In this document: positions 52,817 through 61,726 of the stretch, one piece after another
Position numbering within the stretch: position 1 is the first letter of the stretch
Layout: the number at the start of each line of letters is the position of its first letter
Assembly: GCF_026626745.1 (NCBI RefSeq)
Contig: NZ_JAPNJW010000002.1
Span: 496,001-560,000, forward strand
Length of the DNA stretch: 64,000 nt
Reading direction: 5' to 3'
From: Nannocystis sp. RBIL2
GTDB taxonomy: Bacteria; Myxococcota_A; Polyangia; Nannocystales; Nannocystaceae
The notes under the pieces: generated by a model
The model's input: only the letters and a program-made list of their open reading frames with translations
Told to the model about the DNA's origin: nothing
Database searches by the model: none
Position numbers and translations under genes: made by a program

Positions 52817-53660
52817 GCCTCCTCGCCCGCGCGCGCGCCGGCTGGGAGCGCTTCTGGTACGAGCCGGTCGACGTCGTCCGCCTCGACGCCTTCCGCCAGG
52901 CCTTCACCTACACCTCGTCTTCTACACCTTCGCCTGGACCCTGCACGCCGGCGAGTGGCTCACCGCCGTCGGCTACCACCCTTCGCCGGCCGTCGACGCC
53001 TACTACGCCCCGCACGTCCCGCTGCTCACCGGCGCCACGCTGTGGCCGTTCTTCGCCGTCTACTTCGGCGCCATGTTGGCCATCATCTTCGGCTGGGCCC
53101 GGCGCGCCGCCACCTGGATCGTGCTCGCCGGCCTGCTGTACGTCTCCCTGGCGGACCCGATCAGCGCGTTCACGATCAACCGCCTCTACGTGTTCGGCTT
53201 CCTCGTCCTGGCCTTCGCGCCAGGTCCTTCGGGACAGGGTCCCGAAGCCAGGATCCCCGCGTGGCCGATCCGCGTGCTGCAGGTCTCGCTGCTGATCCAC
53301 TACGTCGCCTCCGGCCTGTGCAAGGCGCTGCGGGGCGACTGGCTGGCCTACAGCGACGTGCTGTGGGTGCAGGTCCAGGGCGTCTACTGCACCGAGGCGG
53401 CCGCGTGGCTGCTGCGCGTCCTCCCCGCCGGCGCGTGGACGATCCTCCAACACGCCGCCCTCGGCTTCGAGCTGTTCGCGCCCCTCGTGCTGATCCCACG
53501 CCGCCTGCGACCGCTCGGCTTCTTGCTCGGCGTCGGCCTCCACGTTGTGGTCGCCGTCACCATGTATCAGCTCATCTACTTCAGCTTGCAGATGATCAGC
53601 CTCTACGTCGTGTTCGTCGAGCCGACGCGGCTGCGCCGGTGGCTCGCGCGTCTGTCCTGA
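52813..53660 (+). pseudogene. HTTM-domain membrane protein, frameshifted
   Basis: HTTM (horizontally transferred transmembrane) proteins are relatives of vitamin-K-dependent gamma-carboxylase and of SdpB. The first 33 residues (WERFWYEPVDVVRLDAFRQAFTYT) are in one frame. At 52912-52914 homology moves to the next frame (LVFYTFAWTLHAGEWLTAVGYHPSP) and runs to 53660 with six to eight membrane helices. One missing C in a C run explains it. A hairpin repeat (53224-53235) adds a short insertion, GPSGQGPEA, between helices, and another spans the stop codon. Mutation or sequencing error cannot be separated here. Confidence 0.8.
53224..53235. repeat. Dispersed hairpin, short form, inside the HTTM gene
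   Basis: GTCC-TTCG-GGAC with a UUCG-type tetraloop, encoding part of an inter-helix insertion. Confidence 0.55.
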
Positions 53661-53666
53661 AGGACA
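53653..53666. repeat. Dispersed hairpin copy spanning the HTTM stop codon
   Basis: TGTCC-TGAA-GGACA; the TGA of the loop is the stop codon. Confidence 0.7.
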
Positions 53667-53682
53667 CCTCGCGGCCTCGCGC

Positions 53683-53712
53683 CTGGCACCGCCCTGCGAC
53701 CGGTCAAATACT
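53683..53712 (+). promoter_or_regulatory. Promoter candidate of the metallophosphoesterase gene
   Basis: CTGGCA (53683-53688), 18 bp, AATACT (53707-53712). The expected transcript start falls after ATG 53716, so ATG 53725 may be the real start. Confidence 0.4.
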
Positions 53713-53715
53713 GCC

Positions 53716-55410
53716 ATGTCGGCCATGACCGACGTCCCGACCGCCCGCGATCTCCACGCCCCAGCGGACATGGTGCGCTGGTACGCGCCGCTTCAGCTGT
53801 TGCAGACGGCCGCACGCGTGACGGTGTCGACGGTCCTCGGCGACCAGCTCGATCGCCGGATCTTGCGGCCCACGCCGACCCACGAGCTCACCGACTTCTC
53901 GCACCGCGACCAGCTCGTGCTCGACTTCGTGTCCGACTCGGGCGACGGCTGGAACCCGACCTACGCGGTCGCCTACTGGGCCACCCGGCCGATCCTCCGC
54001 GTCCAGGGCCCGGACGGCCGCGCCTACGAGCTGCCGCGCGCCAGCGTCCTCGTGTTCGGCGGCGACCAGGTCTACCCGACCCCGAGCCGCGCCGCCTACG
54101 AGCAGCGGCTCGTGCTCCCGTACGAGTGCGCCTTCGAGCGCAGCGAGCCACCGCACCCGGTGCTGTTCGCAGTGCCCGGCAACCACGACTGGTACGACAG
54201 CCTCGCCACCTTCACCAAGCTGTTCCTCGACAAGCAGTGGTTCTGCGGCTGGCAGGTCCATCAACGCGCCAGCTACTTCGCCGCCCGCCTGCCGCACGAC
54301 TGGTGGCTGGTCGGCGTCGACGTCCAGCTCGGCTCCGACATCGACGCCAACCAGGCCGACTACTTCCGCGCACTCGCCGAGCGCATGGGTCCGCGCGCTC
54401 GCATCATCCTCTGCACCGCCGAGCCGCACTGGGTCCGCGCCCACGAGCAGCGCGACCGCCAGGCGCGGGCTCGCCGCGTCCGCGACGGCAACCTCGTCTT
54501 CCTCGAGCGCCTGTTCGGCCAGCGGATCCGCGTGTTCCTGTCCGGCGACCTCCACCACTACCGCCGCCACGCCAGCGCCGACGGGCAGGTCCAGAAGATC
54601 ACCGCCGGAGGCGGCGGCGCCTTCCTCCACCCCACCCACGTCCTCCACGACGACTCGCTGGCCGGCGGTTACGGCCTGCGCTGCGCCTTCCCCGATCATG
54701 CGGCCTCGCGCCGCCTGGCCTGGCACAACCTCGCCTTCCCGCTGAAAAACCCGACCTTCGGCGCAGTCACCGGCCTCCTCTACCTCCTAATTGGCTGGAA
54801 CATGCGAGCCGCGCTCGGCGGCCCGCCGCCGGCCGAGTTCTTGCCTGCCCTTTCGGACATGTTGAGCGCCACCCTGCGCTCGCCGTGGGCCGCGCTGTGG
54901 CTGCTCGCCACCGCCGCCGCGCTGGTGTGGTTCGCCGACGCCCGCCGTCCGCTCCTGCGCGTGCTCGCCGGCCTCGGCCACGCCGCCGTCCACGCGTTCG
55001 CGGTGCTCGCCCTCGCCTGGCTCGGAGGACAGCTCGGCCGCGCACTCTCGCTCGAGTGCAACGGCCCTGGCGAGCTCGGCCTTAGCCTCGCCCTCCTGCT
55101 CGGCCTCGGCTGGCTGGTCAGCGCGGCGATCTTCGGCGTCTACCTGCTCGTCGCCGTCAACCTGTTCCGCCGCCACGGCAACGAGGCCTTCTCGTCGCTG
55201 CGGATCCAGGACTTCAAGCACTTCCTCCGCCTGCACATCCGCCGCGACGGCGCCCTCGTCGTCTATCCGATCGCCCTGCGGCGCGTGCCGCGGCGCTGGC
55301 GAACCATGATCGGCACCGATCCGGGCCAGCCGAAGCGCATCCCCGACGATCCGCACCCCGACACGCGCCCCGGCCTCATCGAGGCCCCCATCGTCCTCGG
55401 ACCCGGTTGA
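53716..55410 (+). CDS. Calcineurin-like metallophosphoesterase with C-terminal membrane domain
   Basis: A 564-residue protein. The phosphoesterase domain (about 60-320) has the metal motifs in order: DFVSDSGDGWN (in place of the usual DxH, so the first site is altered), VFGGDQVYP, AVPGNHDWYDS, and GDLHHYRRH with a distant AEPHW. Four or five membrane helices occupy 340-480. The last 80 residues are soluble. Substrate could be a nucleotide or lipid head group; not determinable. The start is ATG 53716, or ATG 53725 if the promoter is right. Confidence 0.83.
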   Translation: MSAMTDVPTARDLHAPADMVRWYAPLQLLQTAARVTVSTVLGDQLDRRILRPTPTHELTDFSHRDQLVLDFVSDSGDGWNPTYAVAYWATRPILRVQGPDGRAYELPRASVLVFGGDQVYPTPSRAAYEQRLVLPYECAFERSEPPHPVLFAVPGNHDWYDSLATFTKLFLDKQWFCGWQVHQRASYFAARLPHDWWLVGVDVQLGSDIDANQADYFRALAERMGPRARIILCTAEPHWVRAHEQRDRQARARRVRDGNLVFLERLFGQRIRVFLSGDLHHYRRHASADGQVQKITAGGGGAFLHPTHVLHDDSLAGGYGLRCAFPDHAASRRLAWHNLAFPLKNPTFGAVTGLLYLLIGWNMRAALGGPPPAEFLPALSDMLSATLRSPWAALWLLATAAALVWFADARRPLLRVLAGLGHAAVHAFAVLALAWLGGQLGRALSLECNGPGELGLSLALLLGLGWLVSAAIFGVYLLVAVNLFRRHGNEAFSSLRIQDFKHFLRLHIRRDGALVVYPIALRRVPRRWRTMIGTDPGQPKRIPDDPHPDTRPGLIEAPIVLGPG

Positions 55411-55436
55411 CGCCGCCGCGCGCCGGCTCGCATACT
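55407..55436 (+). promoter_or_regulatory. Promoter of the 72-residue protein gene
   Basis: TTGACG (55407-55412, overlapping the preceding stop codon), 18 bp, CATACT (55431-55436); ATG at 55457 with GAGG upstream. Confidence 0.6.
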
Positions 55437-55456
55437 GCCGTCACCGAGGCCCATCC

Positions 55457-55675
55457 ATGGAAGAGCTCATCCAGCAGATCGTGTCCAAGACCGGCATCTC
55501 CGAGAGCAACGCCCGCAGCGCGATCGAGACGGTCACCAACTTCCTCAAGACCAAGCTCCCCGCCCCGCTCGCCGGGCAGGTCGACGCGGCGCTCGGCTCG
55601 GCCGGCGGCGCCCTCGGCAACGTCGACCTCGGCAACATCGGCTCGAGCATCGGCGGCCTGTTCGGCAAGAAGTGA
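55457..55675 (+). CDS. Small helical protein (DUF2267/DUF2780-like), 72 residues
   Basis: A short cytoplasmic protein. The first half (EELIQQIVSKTGISESNARSAIETVTNFLKTKLP) is two amphipathic helices in the 'xAxxAxxxVxxFLKxxLP' pattern seen in DUF2267- and DUF2780-like proteins; the second half is a Gly-rich amphipathic tail (GGALGNVDLGNIGSSIGGLFGKK). Assignment is tentative. It has its own good promoter and a GAGG site. A terminator-like hairpin follows the stop. Confidence 0.75.
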   Translation: MEELIQQIVSKTGISESNARSAIETVTNFLKTKLPAPLAGQVDAALGSAGGALGNVDLGNIGSSIGGLFGKK

Positions 55676-55678
55676 GCC

Positions 55679-55695
55679 GTCGGCTCTCAGCCGAC
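55679..55695. terminator. Hairpin between convergent genes
   Basis: GTCGGCT-CTC-AGCCGAC, a perfect seven-pair stem starting three bases after the plus-strand stop and covering the minus-strand stop. Confidence 0.55.
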
Positions 55696-57081
55696 CGAGA
55701 ACGGATAGCGCACCGCGACGTCGCCCGCCGCCGCCACGATCGTCGGGAACGTCCACGACTTCACCGCCGTGGTGATGCAGCTCTGCACCCCGGCGTGGTC
55801 GACCGTGCTGTTCTCGATCGACGCCGCGCGGACCTTCCCGCCGCTGCCGATCGTGAACGCCACCTCGACCTTGCCGGTGGCCGGGCCGTCGCGGAAGCAC
55901 TTGCGCACCTCGGGCGTGTGCCGGCGGATGACGCCGCGGATCAGATCCTGCCCCACCGCCGCCGTCCACTCCACGCTCTGGCGCGGCGTCTCGCGGACGT
56001 CGGGCACCGCCGCCTTGGTGAACGCCGCCTCCTTGCGCCCCGTGCCCGGAGGCCCGCGCTTGCGCTTGGCCGCGAGGCCCGCGAGCAAGTCGCCGAGGTC
56101 GAGGTCGACCACCGCCTCCGCCACGCCTCCGCCGCCGCGGATCGTCTCGCCGAGCCCCAGCCCCGCGATCGCCCGCGGCACCGTCCGGGTCGCCGCCGCC
56201 CACGCCGAGTCGCTCTCCGGCGACGGCGCGTAGTTGCGGATCGACGCGTCGAGCGACGCAGTGTACTCGCGCAAGATCCGGTCGAACTCCGCCAGGCCGA
56301 GGAAACCTGCCTCTCGGGACCTGTCCTCGAAGTCCTGTCCTCTCGACCCGGTCACCGCCGGCGCGTCCGGCGTCGCGGGCGTCGGCTTTTCCGCCGGCGT
56401 CGGCAGCGTCGCGCGGACGATCGACGGACGCGGCCCCTCGCTCCCCCGCTCCGCGACCGCGCCCGGCTCGGACGACTTCGGCGAAGTCGGCGGCAGTTCG
56501 GCGGTGTAGCGGATCAGCCGCTCCTGCAGCTCCGGATCGTCCCAGCGCGGCGGCTCCGCCCTCGGCCCGTAGAGCCGGACCAGCAGCGCCATGGTCAAGA
56601 ACAACGCCAACGACGCCGCCTGGGCCAGCCACAGCGGCCACTCGACGACCGGCCGCCACTTCACCGCCGGCTCGGGCGGCCCCGCCCGCAGCTCGAACGT
56701 CAGCGGCCCGACATGAACGATCGCACATGTCCCGTGCGCCAGCTCCAGCGTCTCGACGGCGACCAGCGGCCGCGCCTCCGCCTCACTGGTCCGTAGCTCG
56801 CCGGTCGCCTCCGCCGGCACGCACAACAGCGGCGAATCGCCGCGCAGCGCCACCAGCGTCCAGCACCCCTCCGCGTCCGCGCCGGCCACTGCCACGGTCG
56901 CCTGCGCCTTCGGACCCTCGCCCACCCGGTACGCGCGGACCCGACCACCCACCACTGTCACATCGACGATCGTCGCGCCCTGTCGGGCCACGACCTCGAC
57001 CACCAGCGGACGGGCGCGTTCGGTCACGGGCGCTTGGACGTCGCCCCGCCCGTGAAGTTCCCGTTCGCCCGCGCCCCTCAT
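55687..57081 (-). CDS. AgmX/PglI-type envelope protein with TonB-like C-terminus
   Basis: A 464-residue protein. Residues 1-150 are a beta-rich domain (PLVVEVVARQGATIVDVTVVGG). One membrane helix follows (LWLAQAASLALFLTMALLVRLYG, about 160), then a Pro/Ala/Glu linker. The AgmX/PglI C-terminal domain occupies the last 100 residues: DLIRGVIRRHTPEVRKCFRDG, KVEVAFTIGSGGKV, VQSCITTAVKSWTFP, VRYPFSVG. In Myxococcus, AgmX takes part in gliding motility; family members span the envelope. ATG 57081 overlaps the preceding stop (ATGA). Confidence 0.83.
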   Translation of the reverse strand: MRGAGERELHGRGDVQAPVTERARPLVVEVVARQGATIVDVTVVGGRVRAYRVGEGPKAQATVAVAGADAEGCWTLVALRGDSPLLCVPAEATGELRTSEAEARPLVAVETLELAHGTCAIVHVGPLTFELRAGPPEPAVKWRPVVEWPLWLAQAASLALFLTMALLVRLYGPRAEPPRWDDPELQERLIRYTAELPPTSPKSSEPGAVAERGSEGPRPSIVRATLPTPAEKPTPATPDAPAVTGSRGQDFEDRSREAGFLGLAEFDRILREYTASLDASIRNYAPSPESDSAWAAATRTVPRAIAGLGLGETIRGGGGVAEAVVDLDLGDLLAGLAAKRKRGPPGTGRKEAAFTKAAVPDVRETPRQSVEWTAAVGQDLIRGVIRRHTPEVRKCFRDGPATGKVEVAFTIGSGGKVRAASIENSTVDHAGVQSCITTAVKSWTFPTIVAAAGDVAVRYPFSVG

Positions 57082-57974
57082 GGCGGCACCAGCGCCACGC
57101 GCGAGGCCGTGGCGTTGAAGGCCAGCCAAACCCCCTCGACGGGCCCGTCCGGCCCGGCGAGCTCATCCACGCTCGGCAGCAGCTCGGGGTGACTGTCTGC
57201 GCAGCCCTCTGGCCCCTGCACCATCGCCCACAGGTTGTAGTTCGCCCCCGACACCTCGATATCGACGGTCTCGGCCGACGCGCGGGTCAAGAACCCCGAC
57301 ACCACGCCGTGAAGGATCGCCTGCGGATCGGCGGCGTCGTCGAAGTTGAACGTGACCTGCGTCTGCAACATGTTGATCGGCGCATCGGCGGCCCCGAGCG
57401 GCAGCGCCAGCTCGACCGCGCTGGTGCGGAAGCAGGTCGGCTCCGGCGCGTTGAGCGACGCCGCGTTCTTGCTCGCGAACACAGTGGGATCGACCCCCAG
57501 GCACGGCGCCTCGGTCACGACCTCGACCGGCAGCTGCAGGCTCACCCCGTCGGTCGGCACGCACGTCTGCGCCGTCAGGTCGCACGACTCCGTCTCGCCG
57601 AGCACCGCCGCCAGCGCCGCGGGATCGAAGTCCGCGAAGTGCAGCACCAGGTTCAGCTCTCCGTCGTCGATCTGCTGCGTCAGCCCGAACATGTTGACGA
57701 GCCCCGTCACGTCGAAGCAGATGTCGGAGAACAGGTGCGGATCGATCAGGCGCAGCGAGTCGATGCGGAAGGTCCGCGGCTCGGGTGACGCGCCCGTCGT
57801 CGACGTCGAAGTCGTCGGCTCGCCCGTGGTGGTGGACGTCGTCGTCGTCGACGTCGCGCAAGCCGCCTCCGTCGCACAGCCGAGCTGCGGCGGACGATCG
57901 TGGAAGCAACCTGGCATCACCAGCGCCGCGCCGAGCGCGAGCGAGCTGCGAACGATCGGGGCCGTCGTCGTCAC
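57078..57974 (-). CDS. Hypothetical lipoprotein
   Basis: A 298-residue exported protein not assigned to a family. Signal peptide with Cys 23 (ALGAALVMPGC), a Thr/Ser/Pro linker, then a mixed beta domain with two disulfide candidates (DICFDVTGLVNMFGLTQQ, TESCDLTAQTCVPTDG). GTG 57974 is eight bases after TATACT (57983-57988), consistent with a leaderless start. First gene of a two-gene unit with the AgmX-type protein. Confidence 0.75.
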   Translation of the reverse strand: MTTTAPIVRSSLALGAALVMPGCFHDRPPQLGCATEAACATSTTTTSTTTGEPTTSTSTTGASPEPRTFRIDSLRLIDPHLFSDICFDVTGLVNMFGLTQQIDDGELNLVLHFADFDPAALAAVLGETESCDLTAQTCVPTDGVSLQLPVEVVTEAPCLGVDPTVFASKNAASLNAPEPTCFRTSAVELALPLGAADAPINMLQTQVTFNFDDAADPQAILHGVVSGFLTRASAETVDIEVSGANYNLWAMVQGPEGCADSHPELLPSVDELAGPDGPVEGVWLAFNATASRVALVPP

Positions 57975-58082
57975 CGATCTTCAGTATATCCCGACCGCGC
58001 GCGCGGGGCCCGTCATCGCCGCCGCGGAACTTTCCCGGCGAGGCCCTGTCTCCTGGCCCGCTGCTGTTCGTGGAGGTTCATC

Positions 58083-60527
58083 GTGGTCCGTCCGCTCGCG
58101 CTCTCGTCCTTGTGGTCGCTGCTCGCTCTCGCCTGTACCCCCGTCGCCGACGGTGACGACCCCGAGCTCGACGCTCCTGAGGACAGCCCCGATGCGACCG
58201 CCCCGGTGCTGCGAACCGGCCCCGAAGCCTCCACCTGCAGCGGTCCTCGGCCCACCGAGCTCGTCCCCCTCGATCCCCTGGTCGCGCCCGATCAGGCCCA
58301 GCTCAAGATCGCCGACGGCAACGATCGCTGGCTCGGCCTCCCGCTCCAGGCCATCCGCTACGACACGGTCGTCGTCGGCACCCTCGCCGAGACCACCGTC
58401 ACCCAGACCTTCGTCAACCCGCGCAGCGAGCGTCTCGAGGCCATCTACAGCTTCCCGCTGCCCGACGACGCCGCCGTCGACGACTACTGGATCCGCCTCG
58501 GCTCGCGCTCGATCCACGGCCTGCTCAAGCGCCGCGAGGACGCCCAGCGCACCTACGACGAGGCCCGCCAGGCCGGTCGCACCGCCGCGCTCCTCACCCA
58601 GGAGCGGCCCAACATCTTCACCCAGGCCGTCACCAACATCGGCCCCGGCGAGACCATCGAGGTCGAGATCCACCTCGTGCAGCCGCTGCGTCAGCGCTCG
58701 GGCCGCTACTCGCTCGCGCTGCCGACCGTCGTCGGGCCGCGCTACAACCCGGCCGGCGCCGTCGCCGACGCCGACCGCATCACTCCGCCCGTGCTCGCGC
58801 CCGGCGTCGACTCCTGCGTCCCCGTCGAGATCACAGTCGACATCGACACCACCCTGCCGGTCGCGGACGTCGCCTCGAAGCTGCACTCAGTCACCGTCAC
58901 GCCGCACGCCCAGGGCGTCGCAGTCGCCCTCGCGCGCGGCCCCGTGCGGGCCGACCGCGACTTCGAGTTGAGCTGGCGCCTCGCCGGCGCCCAGCCGCGC
59001 GCCGAGATCATGGCCCAAAAGACAGACGACGGCGGCGGCTACTTCGCCCTCACCGTCCAGCCGCCGCAGGGCTTCGACGCCGGTCGCTCGCGGCCCCGCG
59101 AGCTCGTGTTCGTCGTCGACGTGTCCGGCTCGATGGCCGGCGTCCCGCTCGACACCGCCAAGTCCGCGATCGAGCGCGCCCTCGTCGGAATGCGCGGCGA
59201 CGACACCTTCAACCTCATCACCTTCGCCGGCAGCGCCCTGTCCTTCGAGCCAGCCAGCGTCGCCAACACCGCCGACAACCGCCAGCGCGCCCTCGACTTC
59301 CTGGCCCACGCGCGCAACACCGGCGGCGGCACCGAGATGCTCACGGGGGTCGCCGCCGCGCTCGACGTCCCCAAGGATCCCGAGCGCCTCCGCATGGTGC
59401 TGTTCATGACCGACGGCTACATCGGCAACGAGCAGCAGATCTTCGAGTCGCTCGCGGCCAAGCGGCGCGACGCGAGGGTGTTCGCGCTCGGCGTCGGCAG
59501 CAGCGTCAACCGCTTCCTGGTCGAGGGCCTCGCCCGGGTCGGCCGCGGCGCCGCCACCGTCGTCGGCCCCAGTGAGCAGCCGACCGCCGTCGTCGACGAG
59601 TTCTACGAGAGCATCGATCGACCTGTCCTCACGGACATCTCGATCGACTGGGGCGGCCTCGACGTCGAGGACATCGCCCCCGTCCGCCTGCCCGACCTGT
59701 TCGCCGGCCAGCCGCTGGTCATCCACGGCCGTTACAGCGGTGCCCTCGCCGGCGAGGTCAAGGTGCGCGGCAAGCTCGGCGGCGCCGACGTCGAGCTCCC
59801 GGTCAAGCTCGCCGGGGCGCGGGTCAGCGAGCACGACGGCCTCGCCAGCATGTGGGCGCGCAAGCGGATCGACGACCTCAGCCTCTACCCGTTCAACCAG
59901 CACCCCGGCGAGCTCACCGGCGAGGCGCGTGACGCCGTCGTCACGCTCGCCCTGCGCCACCGGATCTTGACCGCCTACACCGCCTTCGTCGCGGTCGACG
60001 AGCGCCGCGAGCGGCAGCCCGACGGCACCCTGCGGACCGTGCAGATCCCCGTCGAATCTCCTTTCGGCGTCGACATGAACGCCGCCGGCGAGGGCACCAT
60101 CGGCCTCGGCTCCACCGGTCTCATCGGCAAGGGCGGCGGCGGCACCGGCAGCGGCTACGGTCGCGGCGCCGGCGCGGGCTTCGGCGGCCGTGGCACGCGA
60201 GTGCCGACAGTGCGCCAGGCCAAGGCCGAGGTCATGGGCTCGCTCGACAAGGAGGTCATCCGCCGGGTCGTGCGGGCCCACGTGGGAGAGGTGCGCGCCT
60301 GCTACGAGCAAGGCCTCAAGCGTGACCCCAACCTCAAGGGCCGCGTCACCCTCGACCTGCGCATCGAGACGAGCGGCGAAGTCAGCAGCGCCAGTGTGGT
60401 CGAGGACACCCTCACGGAGAACGGCGTCGCGGCCTGCATCGCCGCCGCCGCCCGCCGCTGGAGGTTCCCCGGAGACGCGCCCAACGTCGCCACTGTGCGC
60501 TACCCCTTCGTCCTCGAGCCCGGCTGA
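58083..60527 (+). CDS. VIT-VWA lipoprotein with AgmX/PglI C-terminal domain
   Basis: An 814-residue exported protein. Lipobox (LWSLLALAC, Cys 16), then a VIT domain (about 85-215: TVTQTFVNPRSERLEAIYSFPLPDDAAVDDYWIRLG), and a VWA domain (about 340-520) whose metal site is FVVDVSGSMAG with an intact TD in MTDGYIG. A Gly-rich segment (GKGGGGTGSGYGRG) leads to an AgmX/PglI domain at the C-terminus (KEVIRRVVRAHVGEVRACYEQG, CIAAAARRWRFPGD). The combination suggests surface adhesion or complex assembly. GGAGG lies six bases before GTG 58083. A hairpin copy encodes part of the region after VWA. Confidence 0.88.
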   Translation: MVRPLALSSLWSLLALACTPVADGDDPELDAPEDSPDATAPVLRTGPEASTCSGPRPTELVPLDPLVAPDQAQLKIADGNDRWLGLPLQAIRYDTVVVGTLAETTVTQTFVNPRSERLEAIYSFPLPDDAAVDDYWIRLGSRSIHGLLKRREDAQRTYDEARQAGRTAALLTQERPNIFTQAVTNIGPGETIEVEIHLVQPLRQRSGRYSLALPTVVGPRYNPAGAVADADRITPPVLAPGVDSCVPVEITVDIDTTLPVADVASKLHSVTVTPHAQGVAVALARGPVRADRDFELSWRLAGAQPRAEIMAQKTDDGGGYFALTVQPPQGFDAGRSRPRELVFVVDVSGSMAGVPLDTAKSAIERALVGMRGDDTFNLITFAGSALSFEPASVANTADNRQRALDFLAHARNTGGGTEMLTGVAAALDVPKDPERLRMVLFMTDGYIGNEQQIFESLAAKRRDARVFALGVGSSVNRFLVEGLARVGRGAATVVGPSEQPTAVVDEFYESIDRPVLTDISIDWGGLDVEDIAPVRLPDLFAGQPLVIHGRYSGALAGEVKVRGKLGGADVELPVKLAGARVSEHDGLASMWARKRIDDLSLYPFNQHPGELTGEARDAVVTLALRHRILTAYTAFVAVDERRERQPDGTLRTVQIPVESPFGVDMNAAGEGTIGLGSTGLIGKGGGGTGSGYGRGAGAGFGGRGTRVPTVRQAKAEVMGSLDKEVIRRVVRAHVGEVRACYEQGLKRDPNLKGRVTLDLRIETSGEVSSASVVEDTLTENGVAACIAAAARRWRFPGDAPNVATVRYPFVLEPG
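59624..59637. repeat. Dispersed hairpin copy inside the VIT-VWA gene
   Basis: TGTCC-TCAC-GGACA, encoding VLTDIS just after the VWA domain. Confidence 0.65.
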
Positions 60528-60543
60528 GGCACACTTTAGAGGC

Positions 60544-61653
60544 ATGACGACCTCATTCGCGCTTGGCGACGTCGTCGCCGCTCCTGGCGAGCTCGTCCAC
60601 GGCTGGTTCGAGCTCGCCACCTTGCCCACCGGCCACCGCGAGCGACTGCCCATCGTCCTCGTCCGCGGGCGCGAGCCCGGGCCGACGATGTGGGTCACGG
60701 CCAACATCCACGGCGACGAAGTCACCGGTCTCTCGGTCATCCACGCCCTGCTCGAGCAGGACCTCGCCGATCGGTTGCGCGGCACCCTCGTCGCCATCCC
60801 CAGCCTCAACCCGGCCGGCCTGCACGCGCGCCAGCGCGTCTCCTACCTCGACCGGCGCGACCCCAACCGCCTGTTCCCCGACTTCCCGCCGGAACCCGGC
60901 CAGGGCAGCGATCACCCGGCAGTGCTCGAGGCCGGCTACGCGCGCCTGTTCGCCGAGATGCGCCGCGCCGACTACCTCGTCGACCTGCACTGCTACGGCC
61001 TGCGGGCTTGCTGCTTCATCATCCGCGATCGCGTCCTCTACCGCCGACCCGAGGATCTGCCGGCCGCGCGCGAGCTCGCCGATCGCCTCGACGCCCTGTG
61101 CAACTGGTCCGGCCTCCCGGTCGTCAACGAGATCCCGAGCGACCGCTACCTGCAGGCGCGGCTGCACCGGTCCGTCAGCGGCACCGCCCTGCTGCAGGCG
61201 GGGATCCCCGCCATCACCGTCGAGCTCGGCCTGACCGGCGCAGTCGACCCGGCCGCGCGCCATGCCGGCATCGTCGCCTGCCGCAACGTCCTGCGCGGCG
61301 CCGGCATGTTGGCCGGCGAGATCGAGCCGGTGGTCGGCATCCCGATCCCGCGGGTCGGCTTCCCGGTCATGCGTGATCTGGTCCCGCGCGCGCGCGCGAC
61401 CGGCATCGTCCACTACCACGTCGAGCCCGGCGACCTCGTCTCCGTCGGCGACCGCCTCGCCACCCTCAGCGACATCCACGGCCGTCCGCTGCCCGCCGGC
61501 GGCGACGTGCGGGCCGACGTCGACGGCTGGATCCTCGCCCTCCCGCACGGCGTCCTCTGCTACGAGGGCGAGGCCGTGGTCCACATGGCCGTCCCCGACA
61601 CCGGCCCGCCGGTCGAGCTCGACCCGAGCTACGATCCCGCGAGCGCCCGCTGA
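60544..61653 (+). CDS. Succinylglutamate desuccinylase/aspartoacylase family zinc hydrolase
   Basis: A 369-residue M14-like deacylase/carboxypeptidase. The zinc ligands are in NIHGDEVTG (HxxE) and DLHCYG, with the substrate-binding Arg likely in ARQRVSYLDRRDPNRLF; an E in ITVELGLTG completes the site. The C-terminal 100 residues form the usual beta domain. The ATG is 16 bp after the VIT-VWA stop, so the two are probably co-transcribed, although no functional link is evident. Exact substrate unknown. Confidence 0.88.
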   Translation: MTTSFALGDVVAAPGELVHGWFELATLPTGHRERLPIVLVRGREPGPTMWVTANIHGDEVTGLSVIHALLEQDLADRLRGTLVAIPSLNPAGLHARQRVSYLDRRDPNRLFPDFPPEPGQGSDHPAVLEAGYARLFAEMRRADYLVDLHCYGLRACCFIIRDRVLYRRPEDLPAARELADRLDALCNWSGLPVVNEIPSDRYLQARLHRSVSGTALLQAGIPAITVELGLTGAVDPAARHAGIVACRNVLRGAGMLAGEIEPVVGIPIPRVGFPVMRDLVPRARATGIVHYHVEPGDLVSVGDRLATLSDIHGRPLPAGGDVRADVDGWILALPHGVLCYEGEAVVHMAVPDTGPPVELDPSYDPASAR

Positions 61654-61660
61654 CGCGCCT

Positions 61661-61724
61661 GCCCGATCGGGCATGTCCCCGGGACCATGCCCTCCGGGAC
61701 ATGCCCTCGCGGACATGCCCCGGA
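61661..61724. repeat. Hairpin cluster between convergent genes
   Basis: The palindrome GCCCGATCGGGC (61661-61672) is followed by three GGACATGCCC / GTCCCCGGGAC-type units. It fills the gap between the zinc hydrolase and the APC permease stops, as in the cluster beside gltX. Confidence 0.6.
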
Positions 61725-61726
61725 GG

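Noticed and set aside
52813..53295. The 160-codon frame from 52813 taken as a complete gene
   Set aside because: Only its first 33 residues resemble a protein; after 52914 the HTTM homology continues in another frame.
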